Shown here in pieces: positions 42,922-51,817 of a stretch of DNA of 64,000 bases. Source of the stretch: Streptomyces sp. Edi2 (GTDB lineage: Bacteria > Actinomycetota > Actinomycetes > Streptomycetales > Streptomycetaceae). Under the pieces are notes generated by a model that worked only from the letters and a program-made list of their open reading frames with translations, searched no databases and had not been told where the DNA came from. The stretch covers positions 7,651,501-7,715,500 of the forward strand of contig NZ_JBEJGX010000003.1 in the NCBI RefSeq assembly GCF_040253635.1. The letters run 5' to 3'. Every line of letters begins with the position of its first letter. The first letter of the stretch is position 1. Both the position numbers and the translations under genes were made by a program.

Positions 42922-43487
42922 CGCAGCTCGGGGACACTGCGGCCGCCCACCTCGTACGCCTCCTGCGCCCCGTCCGGCACAAAACCGGCCCGTTCGTAGA
43001 ACCGCCGGGCGCGGGTGTTGCCGCGCACCACCCACAGATACAGCGCGCGGTAGCCGCTCGCCCGTGCGCGGGCGGCCCCGGCGGCCATCAGCGCGCGCCC
43101 GACGCCGGTTCCGATCAGGCCGGGCGTCACATAAAGGGCCAGCAGCTCACCCGCGGTCGGCCGAGGTGCGGGCAACTCCGCGGGCCCCGGGGCGATATCG
43201 GGATCCCGGGCCGGCCCGACGCACGCCCAGCCGACCACCGCACCATCCTGCTCGGCCACCAGGTCCGACACCTCGGGCGGCCGGCGCCCGAACCACGACC
43301 GCCGTCGCTCCGCATCCGCCGCCACACTCATCGCGTCCAGATACGCCTGCGGCATCAGCCCGCGGTACGCCGCCTGCCAGCCGCGGACCCGCACCGCCGA
43401 GACCGCGTCGATATCCGCCTCGGTCATCTCCCGTACCCGTACGGGGCGCGGCGGCTGTGCCCGGCTCCGCTCATGAGACCCCTGCAT
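42849..43487 (-). CDS. GNAT-family N-acetyltransferase
   Basis: A 212-residue acetyltransferase. The acetyl-CoA motif A is LYVTPGLIGTGVGRALMAAG (Q/RxxGxG/A type, here GLIGTGVG), followed by YLWVVRGNTRARRFYERAGF, the usual C-terminal signature. The N-terminal REMTEADIDAVSAVRVRGWQAAYRG is typical. Substrate unknown. Its 3' end overlaps the convergent HEAT gene by 73 bp. The C-terminal extension past the domain is Pro-rich. Confidence 0.85.
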   Translation of the reverse strand: MQGSHERSRAQPPRPVRVREMTEADIDAVSAVRVRGWQAAYRGLMPQAYLDAMSVAADAERRRSWFGRRPPEVSDLVAEQDGAVVGWACVGPARDPDIAPGPAELPAPRPTAGELLALYVTPGLIGTGVGRALMAAGAARARASGYRALYLWVVRGNTRARRFYERAGFVPDGAQEAYEVGGRSVPELRYRRSLTSGPEPPLPPVPSPRSAP

Positions 43488-43582
43488 GCTGCAGAGGGTA
43501 GGGGGCCTCGGAAGGGTGGCTCATCCGAATTCCCGGGTGCCGCTTGACCTTGCCCCAGGCGTCAGGGTTCGAGACTCCCGGC

Positions 43583-44374
43583 ATGGAACGCACCACGCAC
43601 ACCGGGCCAAACGCGCCCGGAACTGGCAGCAGAGTCGTGATCGTCACCGGGGCCGGAACCGGGATCGGGCGCGCCACCGCCCGTGCCTTCGCGGCGGAGG
43701 GGGCGCGTGTCCTGGCGGTGGGCCGCCGTCCCGGACCGCTGGCGGAGACGGCCGCCGGGGCCGAAGGCGGGCACGGCCGGATCGTCCCCTACACCGCCGA
43801 CATCACCGCGGACGGCGTGCCCGAGGGCCTGGTGCGCCATGCGGTGGAGACGTACGGCCGGCTGGATGTGCTGGTCAACAACGCCGCGGTGGTGGGCAGC
43901 GGGTCGCTCGGCAGCTTCACCGAGGAGCGGATGGCGCCGGTGCTGGCGACCAACCTCGTCGCGCCGGTGCTCCTCACCCAGGCCGCGGTGCCCCACCTGG
44001 AGCGGACCGGCGGCGTAGTGGTCAATGTGAGTACCTCGGTCGGGCAGCGGGGCTGGCCGGGCAATTCGGTCTACGCCGCGACGAAGACCGGGCTCGAACT
44101 CCTCACCCGCAGCTGGGCGGTGGAGCTGGCACCGCACGGCGTACGGGTCGTTGCGGTCGCGCCCGGCGCGATCGAGACCCCGATCGCACAGCACCAAGGG
44201 TGGTCCCCGGAGCAGCGGGCCGCCGTACGGAAGTGGCAGATCGCGCACACACCCATGGGGAGGGTGGGCCGTCCCGAGGAGGTGGCCTGGGCCGTCACCC
44301 GTCTCGCCGCACCCTCCGCGTCCTTCGTGACCGGGGTGATCCTCCCGGTCGACGGGGGAGCGGTGGTCGGCTGA
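43583..44374 (+). CDS. Short-chain dehydrogenase/reductase
   Basis: A 263-residue classical SDR. VTGAGTGIGRATARAFAAEGA binds NAD(P); the following VGRRP suggests NADP preference; NNAAVVGSG, then catalytic Ser in NVSTSVGQRG, and YAATK supplying Tyr and Lys. The C-terminus ends FVTGVILPVDGGAVVG. It resembles FabG/glucose-dehydrogenase-like reductases of unknown substrate. ATG 43583 is chosen over upstream TTG codons. A MerR gene follows 81 nt later and may regulate it. Confidence 0.88.
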   Translation: MERTTHTGPNAPGTGSRVVIVTGAGTGIGRATARAFAAEGARVLAVGRRPGPLAETAAGAEGGHGRIVPYTADITADGVPEGLVRHAVETYGRLDVLVNNAAVVGSGSLGSFTEERMAPVLATNLVAPVLLTQAAVPHLERTGGVVVNVSTSVGQRGWPGNSVYAATKTGLELLTRSWAVELAPHGVRVVAVAPGAIETPIAQHQGWSPEQRAAVRKWQIAHTPMGRVGRPEEVAWAVTRLAAPSASFVTGVILPVDGGAVVG

Positions 44375-44455
44375 CGGACCGGCCGGGCGGCCGGGGCGGG
44401 ACCGGGCCGCCCGCCCGGCCCTGGTAGAAACGGTGCCGGACGGGGAGGTGATCCG

Positions 44456-44815
44456 GTGCGGATCGGGGAGCTGGCACAGCTCACGGGGGCGTCGCCGCGC
44501 GCACTGCGCAACTACGAACGCGAGGGACTGATCGCCTCGGAGCGGGCGGCGAACGGCTACCGCGTCTACGACGAGCGCGCGGCCGTACGGGTCCGCAACA
44601 TCTGCCACCTCCTGGCGGCCGGGCTCACGCTCGCCGATGTCCACTGCTTCACGCCCTGTCTGGACGGCGATATGACCACCGCCGTGCCGTCACCCGAGGG
44701 GCTGCGCATCGCCCGCGAGCGGCTGGCAGTCATCGATGAGCGGATCGCCGCCCAGACCGCGGCCCGCAACCGGCTGGCGCTGGCCCTGGAATCGGTGCAG
44801 GCCGGCCCGGCCTGA
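44456..44815 (+). CDS. MerR-family regulator
   Basis: A 119-residue MerR protein: N-terminal HTH MRIGELAQLTGASPRALRNYEREGLI, wing GYRVYDERAAVRVRNI, then a dimerisation helix (LRIARERLAVIDERIAAQTA). Three cysteines (CHLL...DVHCFTPC) lie before the long helix, and a metal or redox role is possible but not shown. It follows the SDR gene on the same strand. Confidence 0.88.
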   Translation: MRIGELAQLTGASPRALRNYEREGLIASERAANGYRVYDERAAVRVRNICHLLAAGLTLADVHCFTPCLDGDMTTAVPSPEGLRIARERLAVIDERIAAQTAARNRLALALESVQAGPA

Positions 44816-44829
44816 GGGTCGCGGCCGGT

Positions 44830-45879
44830 TCATATCAAGGTCAACTGGGTGGGTTCCGTGGGCGCGTCGGGCCGGTCCTCGCCGGGGGCACCGGCCGGAC
44901 CGGGGACGGGGTCCGCCGAGGGGATCTTGCGGGCCGCGCCGGCCCGGGCGGGGCCGATGCCGTACTCCGCGGCGAATTCGTGGACCTGGCGGGTGATCCG
45001 GCGCTGGTACCAGGTAGGGGCGTAGGCGCCGTCGCCGTACATCGTGCGGTAGCGCGGCACCAGATGCGGGTGGTGGTGCTCCAGCCACGCCAGGAACCAT
45101 TCCCGGGCGCCGGGCCGCAGATGCAGCACGAGCGGGGTGACGGAGCCGGCGCCGGCCTCGGCGATGGCGCGGACCGTGGCCCGCAGCTGGTCCGGTGCGT
45201 CCCCGAGGAAGGGGATCACCGGCGCCATCAGGACACCGCACGGGATGCCGTGCGCGGTGAGCGTCCGCACCACATCCAGCCGCCGCTCCGGGGCGGGGGT
45301 GCCGGGCTCGACCGTGCGCCACAGCTCGCGGTCCAGGAAGCCGACGGAGACGGAGATGCCGACGTCGGTGACCTCGGCGGCCTGCTGCAGCAGCGGCAGG
45401 TCACGCAGGATGAGCGTGCCCTTGGTGAGGATCGAGAAGGGGTTGGCGTGGTCGCGCAGCGCCGTGATGATGCCGGGCATCAGCCCGTAGCGGCCCTCGG
45501 CGCGCTGATAGCAGTCGACGTTCGTGCCCATCGCTATGTGGTCGCCGCGCCAGCGCCGACCCGCCAGCTCCCGGCGCAGCAGCTCGGGAGCGTTGACCTT
45601 CACCACGATCTGCGAGTCGAAGCCCTGCCCGGTGTCCAGGTCGAGATAGCTGTGCGTCTTGCGCGCGAAGCAGTACACACAGGCGTGACTGCAGCCCCGG
45701 TACGGATTCACGGTCCATTCGAACGGCATCCGGGAGGCGCCCGGGACCCGGTTCACGATCGAGCGGGCGCGCACTTCATGGAAGGTGATCCCGCGGAATT
45801 CGGGGGTGTCGATGGTCCGGCTGACGACATCCGTGCCGAACAGCGCGGACGGGCTTTCGCCGAGGTTGTCCCAGCGCAT
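44830..45879 (-). CDS. Radical SAM protein (Rv2578c-like)
   Basis: A 349-residue radical SAM protein. NPYRGCSHACVYCFARKTHSY at about residues 60-80 carries the CxxxCxxC cluster motif; TKGTLILRDLPLL and SVGFLDRELWRTVEPGTP follow. The architecture resembles the Rv2578c group, related to spore-photoproduct-lyase-like enzymes. The reaction is unknown. ATG 45879 is set by AAGGAGG 5 nt upstream, even though the frame is open further. A LexA-box-like palindrome overlaps the promoter (45918-45935), suggesting DNA-damage induction. Confidence 0.88.
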   Translation of the reverse strand: MRWDNLGESPSALFGTDVVSRTIDTPEFRGITFHEVRARSIVNRVPGASRMPFEWTVNPYRGCSHACVYCFARKTHSYLDLDTGQGFDSQIVVKVNAPELLRRELAGRRWRGDHIAMGTNVDCYQRAEGRYGLMPGIITALRDHANPFSILTKGTLILRDLPLLQQAAEVTDVGISVSVGFLDRELWRTVEPGTPAPERRLDVVRTLTAHGIPCGVLMAPVIPFLGDAPDQLRATVRAIAEAGAGSVTPLVLHLRPGAREWFLAWLEHHHPHLVPRYRTMYGDGAYAPTWYQRRITRQVHEFAAEYGIGPARAGAARKIPSADPVPGPAGAPGEDRPDAPTEPTQLTLI

Positions 45880-45917
45880 CGGGCCTCCTTCTGGATCCAG
45901 CAGAGCCCCCCGGCGCC

Positions 45918-45935
45918 ATAATAGAACATGTGTTC
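45918..45935 (-). promoter_or_regulatory. LexA (SOS) box-like palindrome with -10 element
   Basis: GAAC-ATGT-GTTC (45924-45935) fits the core of the actinobacterial SOS box, GAACN4GTTC. It abuts TATTAT on the minus strand (45918-45923), a good -10, about 40 nt upstream of the radical SAM start. LexA binding there would block transcription. Flanking bases do not extend the palindrome. Confidence 0.5.
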
Positions 45936-46036
45936 CCTTGAGGCTCGGCGGCCCTGAATTTGGGCGCGCCGCCGTGGGGTGGTTGGCTTGGCGGCGCACC
46001 GCAGCACCGGCTGCCGAGTACTGGAGGAAGACACAC

Positions 46037-46480
46037 ATGGGGCAGGTCGAGGCCATCACGCAGCGCGAGATCGCGGCGGACCCGGAGGACGTGTTCGACG
46101 CGCTCGCCGACTACTCCGGCACGCGCCCGCAGCTGCTGCCCGAGCACTTCAGCGAGTACGAGGTCCGCGAGGGCGGCGACGGCAAGGGCACCCTCGTCCA
46201 CTGGAAGCTCCAGGCCACGAGCAAGCGGGTGCGCGACTGCCTGCTGGAGGTCGACGAGCCGACCGACGGCCAGCTCGTGGAGAAGGACCGCAACTCCTCG
46301 ATGGTGACCACCTGGGTCGTCACCCCGGCCGGCGAGAAGCGCGCCAAGGTCGTCGTCACCACCACCTGGCAGGGCGCCGGCGGTATCGGCGGCTTCTTCG
46401 AGCGGACGTTTGCCCCCAAGGGGCTCGGCCGGATCTACGACAGCATCCTCGACAACCTCACCGCCCACGTGACGAAGTGA
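46037..46480 (+). CDS. SRPBCC-family protein
   Basis: A 147-residue START/Bet v1-like (SRPBCC) protein: REIAADPEDVFDALADYSGTRPQLLPEHFSEYEV at the N-terminus, then antiparallel strands (LVHWKLQATSKRVRDCLLEV) and the long C-terminal helix (RIYDSILDNLTAHV). These form a hydrophobic pocket for lipid or polyketide-like ligands. No partner enzyme is adjacent. Divergent from the radical SAM gene; ATG 46037 has GGAGGAAG upstream. Confidence 0.85.
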   Translation: MGQVEAITQREIAADPEDVFDALADYSGTRPQLLPEHFSEYEVREGGDGKGTLVHWKLQATSKRVRDCLLEVDEPTDGQLVEKDRNSSMVTTWVVTPAGEKRAKVVVTTTWQGAGGIGGFFERTFAPKGLGRIYDSILDNLTAHVTK

Positions 46481-46549
46481 TCGGCCTTCCCCACCCGTCA
46501 CCCTGAGCGCATGCCGTCACTCTCACCGGTTCGGGTGGTTTCCGGTGAG

Positions 46550-46580
46550 CGGAAGCGTCCGGCCCGCCGGAACGCTTCCG
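46550..46580. terminator. Hairpin after the SRPBCC gene
   Basis: CGGAAGCGT and ACGCTTCCG form a 9-bp perfect stem around a 13-nt GC-rich loop that can itself pair. It lies 70 nt past the SRPBCC stop and well upstream of the MFS gene. No T run. Confidence 0.5.
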
Positions 46581-46733
46581 TACGGAAAGCCCTGATGGGA
46601 GCCCAATAGGCGCCCCGGGCAACGTACTTGACGTCCCTTCCTGTCCCGCCCGCACCCTTTCGTCGTGGTTGATCGGTGTTGTCGCCCAATGCGAGAAATT
46701 GGGCGGCAACAAGCGTGACGAGGGGAGCAGCAC

Positions 46734-49313
46734 GTGGGCGGGACCACCCTGAGTGAGCGGGTCGGGCGGGGCGAACGGGCTGAGCGGGTCGGGGGGACCG
46801 GGGCGCCCGCGGTCGGCGCGATGACGGCCCCGGTCGTGCACGGCACTCCTCAGGGCCACGCCCTCGGTGCGCCGGCACCGGCCGGCCCCCGCCGCGTCCG
46901 CCTGGTCGTCCTCGCCCTGATGCCGGCGCTGCTGCTCGCGGCCCTCGGGCAGACCATCGTCGCCACCGCGCTCCCCGAGATCAGCGGCGAGCTGCACGCC
47001 CCGGACACGATGTCCTGGGCGGTGACGTCCTACCTCCTCGCCTCGGCCCTCGGTCTGCCGCTCCACGGCAGGCTCGGTGACCTCTTCGGCCGCAAGCCCG
47101 TCTTCCTCTTCGCCCTCCTCGTCTTCACCGCCGGCTCGGCGCTGGCCGGCTGGTCGCGGACGATGGACGAACTGGTCGCCTTCCGGGTCGTCCAGGGCTT
47201 CGGTGGCGGCGGGCTGATCATCGGCGTCCAGGCGGTCATCGCCGATGTCGTACCGCCGCGGGCCCGCGGCCGCCTCATGGGCCTGACCGGCGCCGCCTTC
47301 GGACTCGCCTGCGTCGCCGGCCCGCTGATCGGCGGCCTCTGTGCCGACCACGCCTCCTGGCGCTGGTGCTTCTACCTCAACGTTCCGGTCGGCGTGCTGT
47401 CGCTCCTCGTCCTCGCCCTCCGCCTGAAGCTGCCCCGGCCCGTGCGCCGCGCCCGGCCGGACCTCGCCGGAGCGCTGCTGCTCGCCGCGTTCACCACCTG
47501 CCTGGTCCTGCTGACCCGCTGGGGCGGTACGGAGTACGCCTGGAACTCGCGGGTCGTCCTCGGACTCGGCGCCGGTACGCTCGGCTGCGCCGTGCTGTTC
47601 CTCGCCGTCGAGCACGTCGTCGCCGAACCGCTGATCCCGCTGCGGCTGTTCCGCGACCCGGTCTTCCGCGTCACCGGCCTGACCGGCGCGGCCATCGGCA
47701 TCGCGCTCTTCGGCGCCGCCGGCTACCTGCCGGTCTTCCTGCGGAGGGCCGACGGGGCCACGGCCACCGAGTCCGGGCTGCTGATGCTGCCCCTGACGGG
47801 CGGCATCGTCCTCGCCGCCCTCGTCTGCGGCCGGCTCATCAGCCGCACCGGGCACTACAGGGCGTTCCCCGTCCTCGGCTGCGCGCTGGCCGGGGTGGGG
47901 ATGTGGCTGCTGTCGCCGACGCAGCAGAACACTCCGCGCGAGGTCCACCCCCTCTGGACGGGCCTCCTCGGACTCGGTATCGGCATCGGCCTCGTGCTGC
48001 CGGTGCTGGTGCTCGCCGTACGGAACTCCGTACGCGCCGCCGGACTCGGCACCACGACCGGCGCCACCCACTACTTCCGGCGGCTCGGCGGCAGCGTCGG
48101 CGTGGCCCTCTTCGGCGCCCTCATCGCCGAGCGGCTGGCCCGCCGGCCCGTCGACCGGCTGCCGGCGTCGGCGCGGCTGCCCGCCCCGGAGTCGATCATC
48201 CCGCAACTGGTGCGCGCCCTGCCCACCTCGCTGCGTGACAGCGACATCGCCGCGTATGCGCAGGCCATGCCGGGGATCTTCCTCTCTCTCGTGCCGGTGC
48301 TCGTCCTGGGCCTTGTGCTCGCCTTCTTCCTGAAAGAGAAACCCCTGGTGTCCCACGCCTCTCCTGCCCCGCAGGCCTCCCCGACCACGCACGCCCCGCA
48401 TGTCCCGCCCGCCCCGTACGGCGATCCGGTCGACCCTGCCGCCGTGCCCCCGGCCCGTTCCACGACCGACGCGGCCGCCCCCAACACCCCTGACAGCAGG
48501 ACGACTTACCCCCGCACGCACGGCTACGGCAGCACCGGAGCGCCCCCCGTCACCGCCGGCGTCCCGGTGTGCGGCACCGTCCAGCACCACGACGGCAGCA
48601 TCGTGCCGCGCGCCGCGCTCACCCTCATCGACGTCGCCGGCCGCCAGGTCGGCCGCGGCGCCACCGGCGACGACGGGCGGTACGCCCTGAGCACCCCGGG
48701 GGCCGGCTCGTACGTGCTGATCGCGTCCGCGGGCGGGCACCAGCCGCAGGCCGTCAGCGTCACCGTCGGCGAGCGGCCGGTCGAACTGGACGTCGTGCTC
48801 GGCGGCGCGGGCCGCCTCGCGGGCACCGTCACCACCGCCGACGGCACACCCGTCCGCGATGCCATGGTCACCCTCACCGATGTCCGCGGCGAGGTCGTCG
48901 CCACCACCCGCAGCGGGCGTGAAGGAGGCTATGTCATCGGGGAGTTGGTGGCCGGCGAGTACACCCTCGCCTCCAGCGCCCCGACGTTCCGCCCCGCCGC
49001 GCTGCCGGTGACCGTGCAGGCGTCGCGGGAGACCCGCCAGGACATCGAGCTCGCCGGCGGCGCGGTGCTGCGCGGGACCGTACGGGCCGGCGGCGGCCGC
49101 CCCGTCGAGGACGCCAGGGTCACCCTGCTGGACGCAGCAGGCAATGTCGTCGACACCGCGACCACCGGCTCCGACGGGCTGTTCCGCTTCGTGGACCTGT
49201 CGGCCGGCGAGTACACCGTCATCGCCGCCGGATACCCGCCGGTGGCCACCGTTCTGCGGATGGCGGGCGGGGGCCGCACCGAGCGCGACCTCCAGCTGGG
49301 GCACGAGGACTGA
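46734..49313 (+). CDS. DHA2-type MFS exporter fused to three carboxypeptidase-regulatory-like domains
   Basis: An 859-residue protein. Residues about 55-545 are a 14-helix drug:H+ antiporter: LVVLALMPALLLAALGQTIV, LPLHGRLGDLFGRKPVF (MFS motif A) and FRVVQGFGGGGLIIGVQAVI (motif C region). A Pro/Ala/Thr-rich linker runs to about 600. Then three repeats of about 80 residues (GTVQHHDGSIVPRAALTLIDVAGRQV, GTVTTADGTPVRDAMVTLTDVRGEVV, GTVRAGGGRPVEDARVTLLDAAGNVV) match the CarboxypepD_reg fold. Export substrate unknown. The GTG follows GAGGGGAG. The tail is a beta-sandwich whose side of the membrane is unclear. Confidence 0.85.
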   Translation: MGGTTLSERVGRGERAERVGGTGAPAVGAMTAPVVHGTPQGHALGAPAPAGPRRVRLVVLALMPALLLAALGQTIVATALPEISGELHAPDTMSWAVTSYLLASALGLPLHGRLGDLFGRKPVFLFALLVFTAGSALAGWSRTMDELVAFRVVQGFGGGGLIIGVQAVIADVVPPRARGRLMGLTGAAFGLACVAGPLIGGLCADHASWRWCFYLNVPVGVLSLLVLALRLKLPRPVRRARPDLAGALLLAAFTTCLVLLTRWGGTEYAWNSRVVLGLGAGTLGCAVLFLAVEHVVAEPLIPLRLFRDPVFRVTGLTGAAIGIALFGAAGYLPVFLRRADGATATESGLLMLPLTGGIVLAALVCGRLISRTGHYRAFPVLGCALAGVGMWLLSPTQQNTPREVHPLWTGLLGLGIGIGLVLPVLVLAVRNSVRAAGLGTTTGATHYFRRLGGSVGVALFGALIAERLARRPVDRLPASARLPAPESIIPQLVRALPTSLRDSDIAAYAQAMPGIFLSLVPVLVLGLVLAFFLKEKPLVSHASPAPQASPTTHAPHVPPAPYGDPVDPAAVPPARSTTDAAAPNTPDSRTTYPRTHGYGSTGAPPVTAGVPVCGTVQHHDGSIVPRAALTLIDVAGRQVGRGATGDDGRYALSTPGAGSYVLIASAGGHQPQAVSVTVGERPVELDVVLGGAGRLAGTVTTADGTPVRDAMVTLTDVRGEVVATTRSGREGGYVIGELVAGEYTLASSAPTFRPAALPVTVQASRETRQDIELAGGAVLRGTVRAGGGRPVEDARVTLLDAAGNVVDTATTGSDGLFRFVDLSAGEYTVIAAGYPPVATVLRMAGGGRTERDLQLGHED

Positions 49314-49364
49314 GCGCCGCGCGACGGCAGCGGCGGGCGGTGCGCACGGTGTGCGGGCGGCACT

Positions 49365-49454
49365 TCCTCTTCGGGGAGTGCCGCCTCGTTGCGGAGTGCC
49401 GCCTGTTCCGAGGATGCCGCTTCTTCGGGGAGTGCCACCTGTTCGGGCAGCGCC
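49365..49454. repeat. 18-bp tandem repeat, five copies
   Basis: Five imperfect copies of an 18-bp unit such as TCCTCTTCGGGGAGTGCC between the MFS gene and the hydrolase gene. Non-coding as far as can be seen. Confidence 0.75.
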
Positions 49455-49574
49455 GCCCGTATGCCGTGGTGCTGGAGGCCGGTCTCCAGGAGCGGTCTGC
49501 GGTGGCCCGGACCGAGGGCCCGGCCGTCGCCAACCGGCCCTGCCGCGAGCGGTGTTCGTGATGGGATGGTGCGC

Positions 49575-50504
49575 ATGGCGGATATCAGTTTCCCTGAGCC
49601 ACACATCGGACCGGAGTGGGCCCGGCGGCGCATCGGGGCCTTCCGGGACGCGGAGGCGTTCGAGCGGTTCGCCGCGGTGTACCGGGAGGCGATGGACACG
49701 CTGCCCGAGCCCGCGGAACAGCGCACCGTGGACACCGCGTTCGGGACGGTGCGGGTGTACCGGTTCGGTACGGGAAGGGGAGAGGCTGTGCCGCTCGTCC
49801 TGATGCCGGGACGACAGTCGTGCACCCCGCTGTGGCGGACGAACCTGCCGGCGCTGATGCGGAGCGGACGCCCCGTGTACGCCGTCGACGGGCTCGGCGA
49901 GCCGGGCTGCAGTGTGCAGTCGGCGCCGATGACGTCCGGTGCCGACCAGGCAGCCTGGATCGACGAGACGCTCGGTCAACTCGGCCTGTCCCGGGCACAT
50001 GTGCTGGGGGTATCGATCGGGGGCTGGCTGGCGGTACAGGTCGCCCTCCACCGTCCGGAGCGCATCGCGTCGGTGATCGCACTGGATCCGGCGAGCACCT
50101 TCGCACCGCTGAGCTGGAAGATGATCGTGGTTTCGCTGGGCAGTGTGATCCCGGGGATGCCGAAGGGGCTGCGCGACCAGCTGCTGGGCTGGATATCGGG
50201 CGGTATCGACAACGCCGCCGATCACATCGAGGGACGGCTGATCGCCTCGGGGATGCGGGACTTCAAGGTCAGCTTCCCGCCCCCGGCCAGGCCCGGCGAC
50301 GACGAACTGGCCGCCCTCCGCGTCCCCGTTCTCGCGCTGATCGCGGGGAAGAGCATCGCGCATGATCCGCAGAAGGCCGCGGCCCGGGCCCGTACGCTGC
50401 GCGCGGGCACCGTGGAGGTCTGGCCCGAGGCCTCACACGCGATCAGCGGGGAGTATCCGGAGCGGATCGCGGAGCGGGTGGAGGCGTTTCTCCGGGAGGG
50501 GTGA
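49575..50504 (+). CDS. Alpha/beta hydrolase
   Basis: A 309-residue alpha/beta-fold hydrolase. The nucleophile elbow is LGVSIGGWLAVQVAL (Ser near residue 140); the oxyanion region is LVLMPGRQSCTPLWRTNLPAL; a late His in WPEASHAISGEYPERIAERV fits the catalytic triad. Substrate unknown. ATG 49575 is taken; ATG 49566 is in frame. It stands alone on the plus strand and converges on the methyltransferase gene. Confidence 0.85.
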   Translation: MADISFPEPHIGPEWARRRIGAFRDAEAFERFAAVYREAMDTLPEPAEQRTVDTAFGTVRVYRFGTGRGEAVPLVLMPGRQSCTPLWRTNLPALMRSGRPVYAVDGLGEPGCSVQSAPMTSGADQAAWIDETLGQLGLSRAHVLGVSIGGWLAVQVALHRPERIASVIALDPASTFAPLSWKMIVVSLGSVIPGMPKGLRDQLLGWISGGIDNAADHIEGRLIASGMRDFKVSFPPPARPGDDELAALRVPVLALIAGKSIAHDPQKAAARARTLRAGTVEVWPEASHAISGEYPERIAERVEAFLREG

Positions 50505-50561
50505 GGTCCGTATCCGTACGGGCGGCCGGCCAGGGCGGGGCGACCGTACGAGGCGGACCGG

Positions 50562-51482
50562 TCAACTCGGCGGCGCCGTACCGGAATTCGATGGCGCCGT
50601 ACCGGAACCCGGTGGCGCCGTAGTGGAAATCGGTGCCGCCGTACCGGAATTCGGCGGCGCCGTACCGAAACGCAGCCGGGTGATCAGCGGACGGTCCCCG
50701 CGGAGCAAGGGTACGGCCGCGGCGCGGGGCGCGAGATAGCCGAGGAACCCACGGCCCGCGGGCAGCGGGACGTCGGTCACTTCGCCGATGGCCGGATGGG
50801 CGGCGCGCAGTTGGCCCCGTCCGGCCGCGTCCATGCCCCACGGCATCGGGGGCAGACGATGGCCGCCGGGCCCCTTGGCACCGGTGCGGGTGCGGGCGCT
50901 GAAGCGTCGCGACACGGTGTCGAACACCATCGAGCCACCGGGAAACGCCTCGACGCAGTCGGCGATCAGCCGGGTCACCTCGGCGGGCCGCAGATACATC
51001 AGCACGCCCTGCGCGGTCACCAATACCCCGCGTGCGGCGTCGATCCCGGCCATCCACCGGCGTTCGCGGATGTCACAGACGACGAGCCGCTGCCGTGCTC
51101 CGTGCGGAAGTACGCGGCCGCGCAGCGCCAGCGGTTCGGCAAGGTCGACGGTGACCCAGTGGGCCCGGCCGTTGTCGACCCGCCAGAACTGGGTCTCCAG
51201 GCCCTCGCCGAGAGCGATCACGGTGCCCTCCGGGTGGGCGGCGAGGAAGGCTCGCACGACGCCGTCGAATCCGAGGGCCCGGAGGGCGATGGCCTGCGCC
51301 AGCCATGGCCGGACAGCGCCCAGTCGCTCCGCGAAGGGGAAGTCGACCTCGGTGCGGAGCTGTACGGCGCGTGGATCGGGCAGCACCGTGTCCGGTCGGG
51401 CGGCCTCGGCGGCGCGGTGGTAGAGCGTCCACAACGCCGTTTCGGGAACTCCCTTGAGGTCTGCCGTGACACGGACTGGCAC
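50562..51482 (-). CDS. Leucine-carboxyl-methyltransferase-type SAM methyltransferase
   Basis: A 306-residue protein of the LCMT/TcmP class: TALWTLYHRAAEAARPDTVLPDPRAVQL, FLAAHPEGTVIALGEGLETQFWRVDN (SAM site; GEGLETQF), WVTVDLAEPLALR, and VLVTAQGVLMYLRPAEV. It may O-methylate a small molecule, as in TcmP-like enzymes. GTG 51482 is set by GGGAGGAA 5 nt upstream. The last 35 residues are a 7-residue repeat (GTAPPxS) encoded by a 21-bp minisatellite and are probably disordered. Confidence 0.82.
   Translation of the reverse strand: MPVRVTADLKGVPETALWTLYHRAAEAARPDTVLPDPRAVQLRTEVDFPFAERLGAVRPWLAQAIALRALGFDGVVRAFLAAHPEGTVIALGEGLETQFWRVDNGRAHWVTVDLAEPLALRGRVLPHGARQRLVVCDIRERRWMAGIDAARGVLVTAQGVLMYLRPAEVTRLIADCVEAFPGGSMVFDTVSRRFSARTRTGAKGPGGHRLPPMPWGMDAAGRGQLRAAHPAIGEVTDVPLPAGRGFLGYLAPRAAAVPLLRGDRPLITRLRFGTAPPNSGTAAPISTTAPPGSGTAPSNSGTAPPS
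50572..50674. repeat. 21-bp tandem repeat in methyltransferase 3' end
   Basis: Almost five copies of GGCGCCGTACCGGAATTCGAT, in frame with the methyltransferase, giving repeated heptapeptides in its C-terminal tail. Confidence 0.85.
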
Positions 51483-51817
51483 CGAGTTCCTCCCAGAGTG
51501 CGGTGTGGCGGCGGTCCGGCGGCGCGACACTTCTCGGCCCGCCGGATGCACCGCCCCGATGCGGCGTTGATACCGCCGCTGCTGTCCCGCAGGGGTCGAT
51601 CCGGGGGGTGGGTCACCCTCGGGAGTGCATAGTCGTACCGCGGAATGCGCTGTGATCTGGCCGGCACCGGCACCGGCACCGCAACTGCCGGGTGGCGAGC
51701 AGGGAAAGGGGCTTGCACGCCTGCCTGCCCGCCCGGGAGCCCGGGGGCTGTCGCCAACGGGACCTCGACGAAGGCCGGTTGACGGCTGACGACCGGCCCG
51801 CAGAGGAGCCGGCCCCC
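51483..51817. other. Intergenic region between methyltransferase start and 17-bp repeats
   Basis: No gene recognised. It should hold the methyltransferase promoter on the minus strand. A short (CCGGCA)n-like run lies near 51660-51680. Confidence 0.35.

Noticed and set aside
46458..50363. Long minus-strand open frame of 1301 codons opposite the MFS and hydrolase genes
   Set aside because: It is antisense to two genes with clear family motifs, and its composition (Gly, Arg, Asp, Glu runs) is what GC-rich third-position bias produces on the opposite strand.
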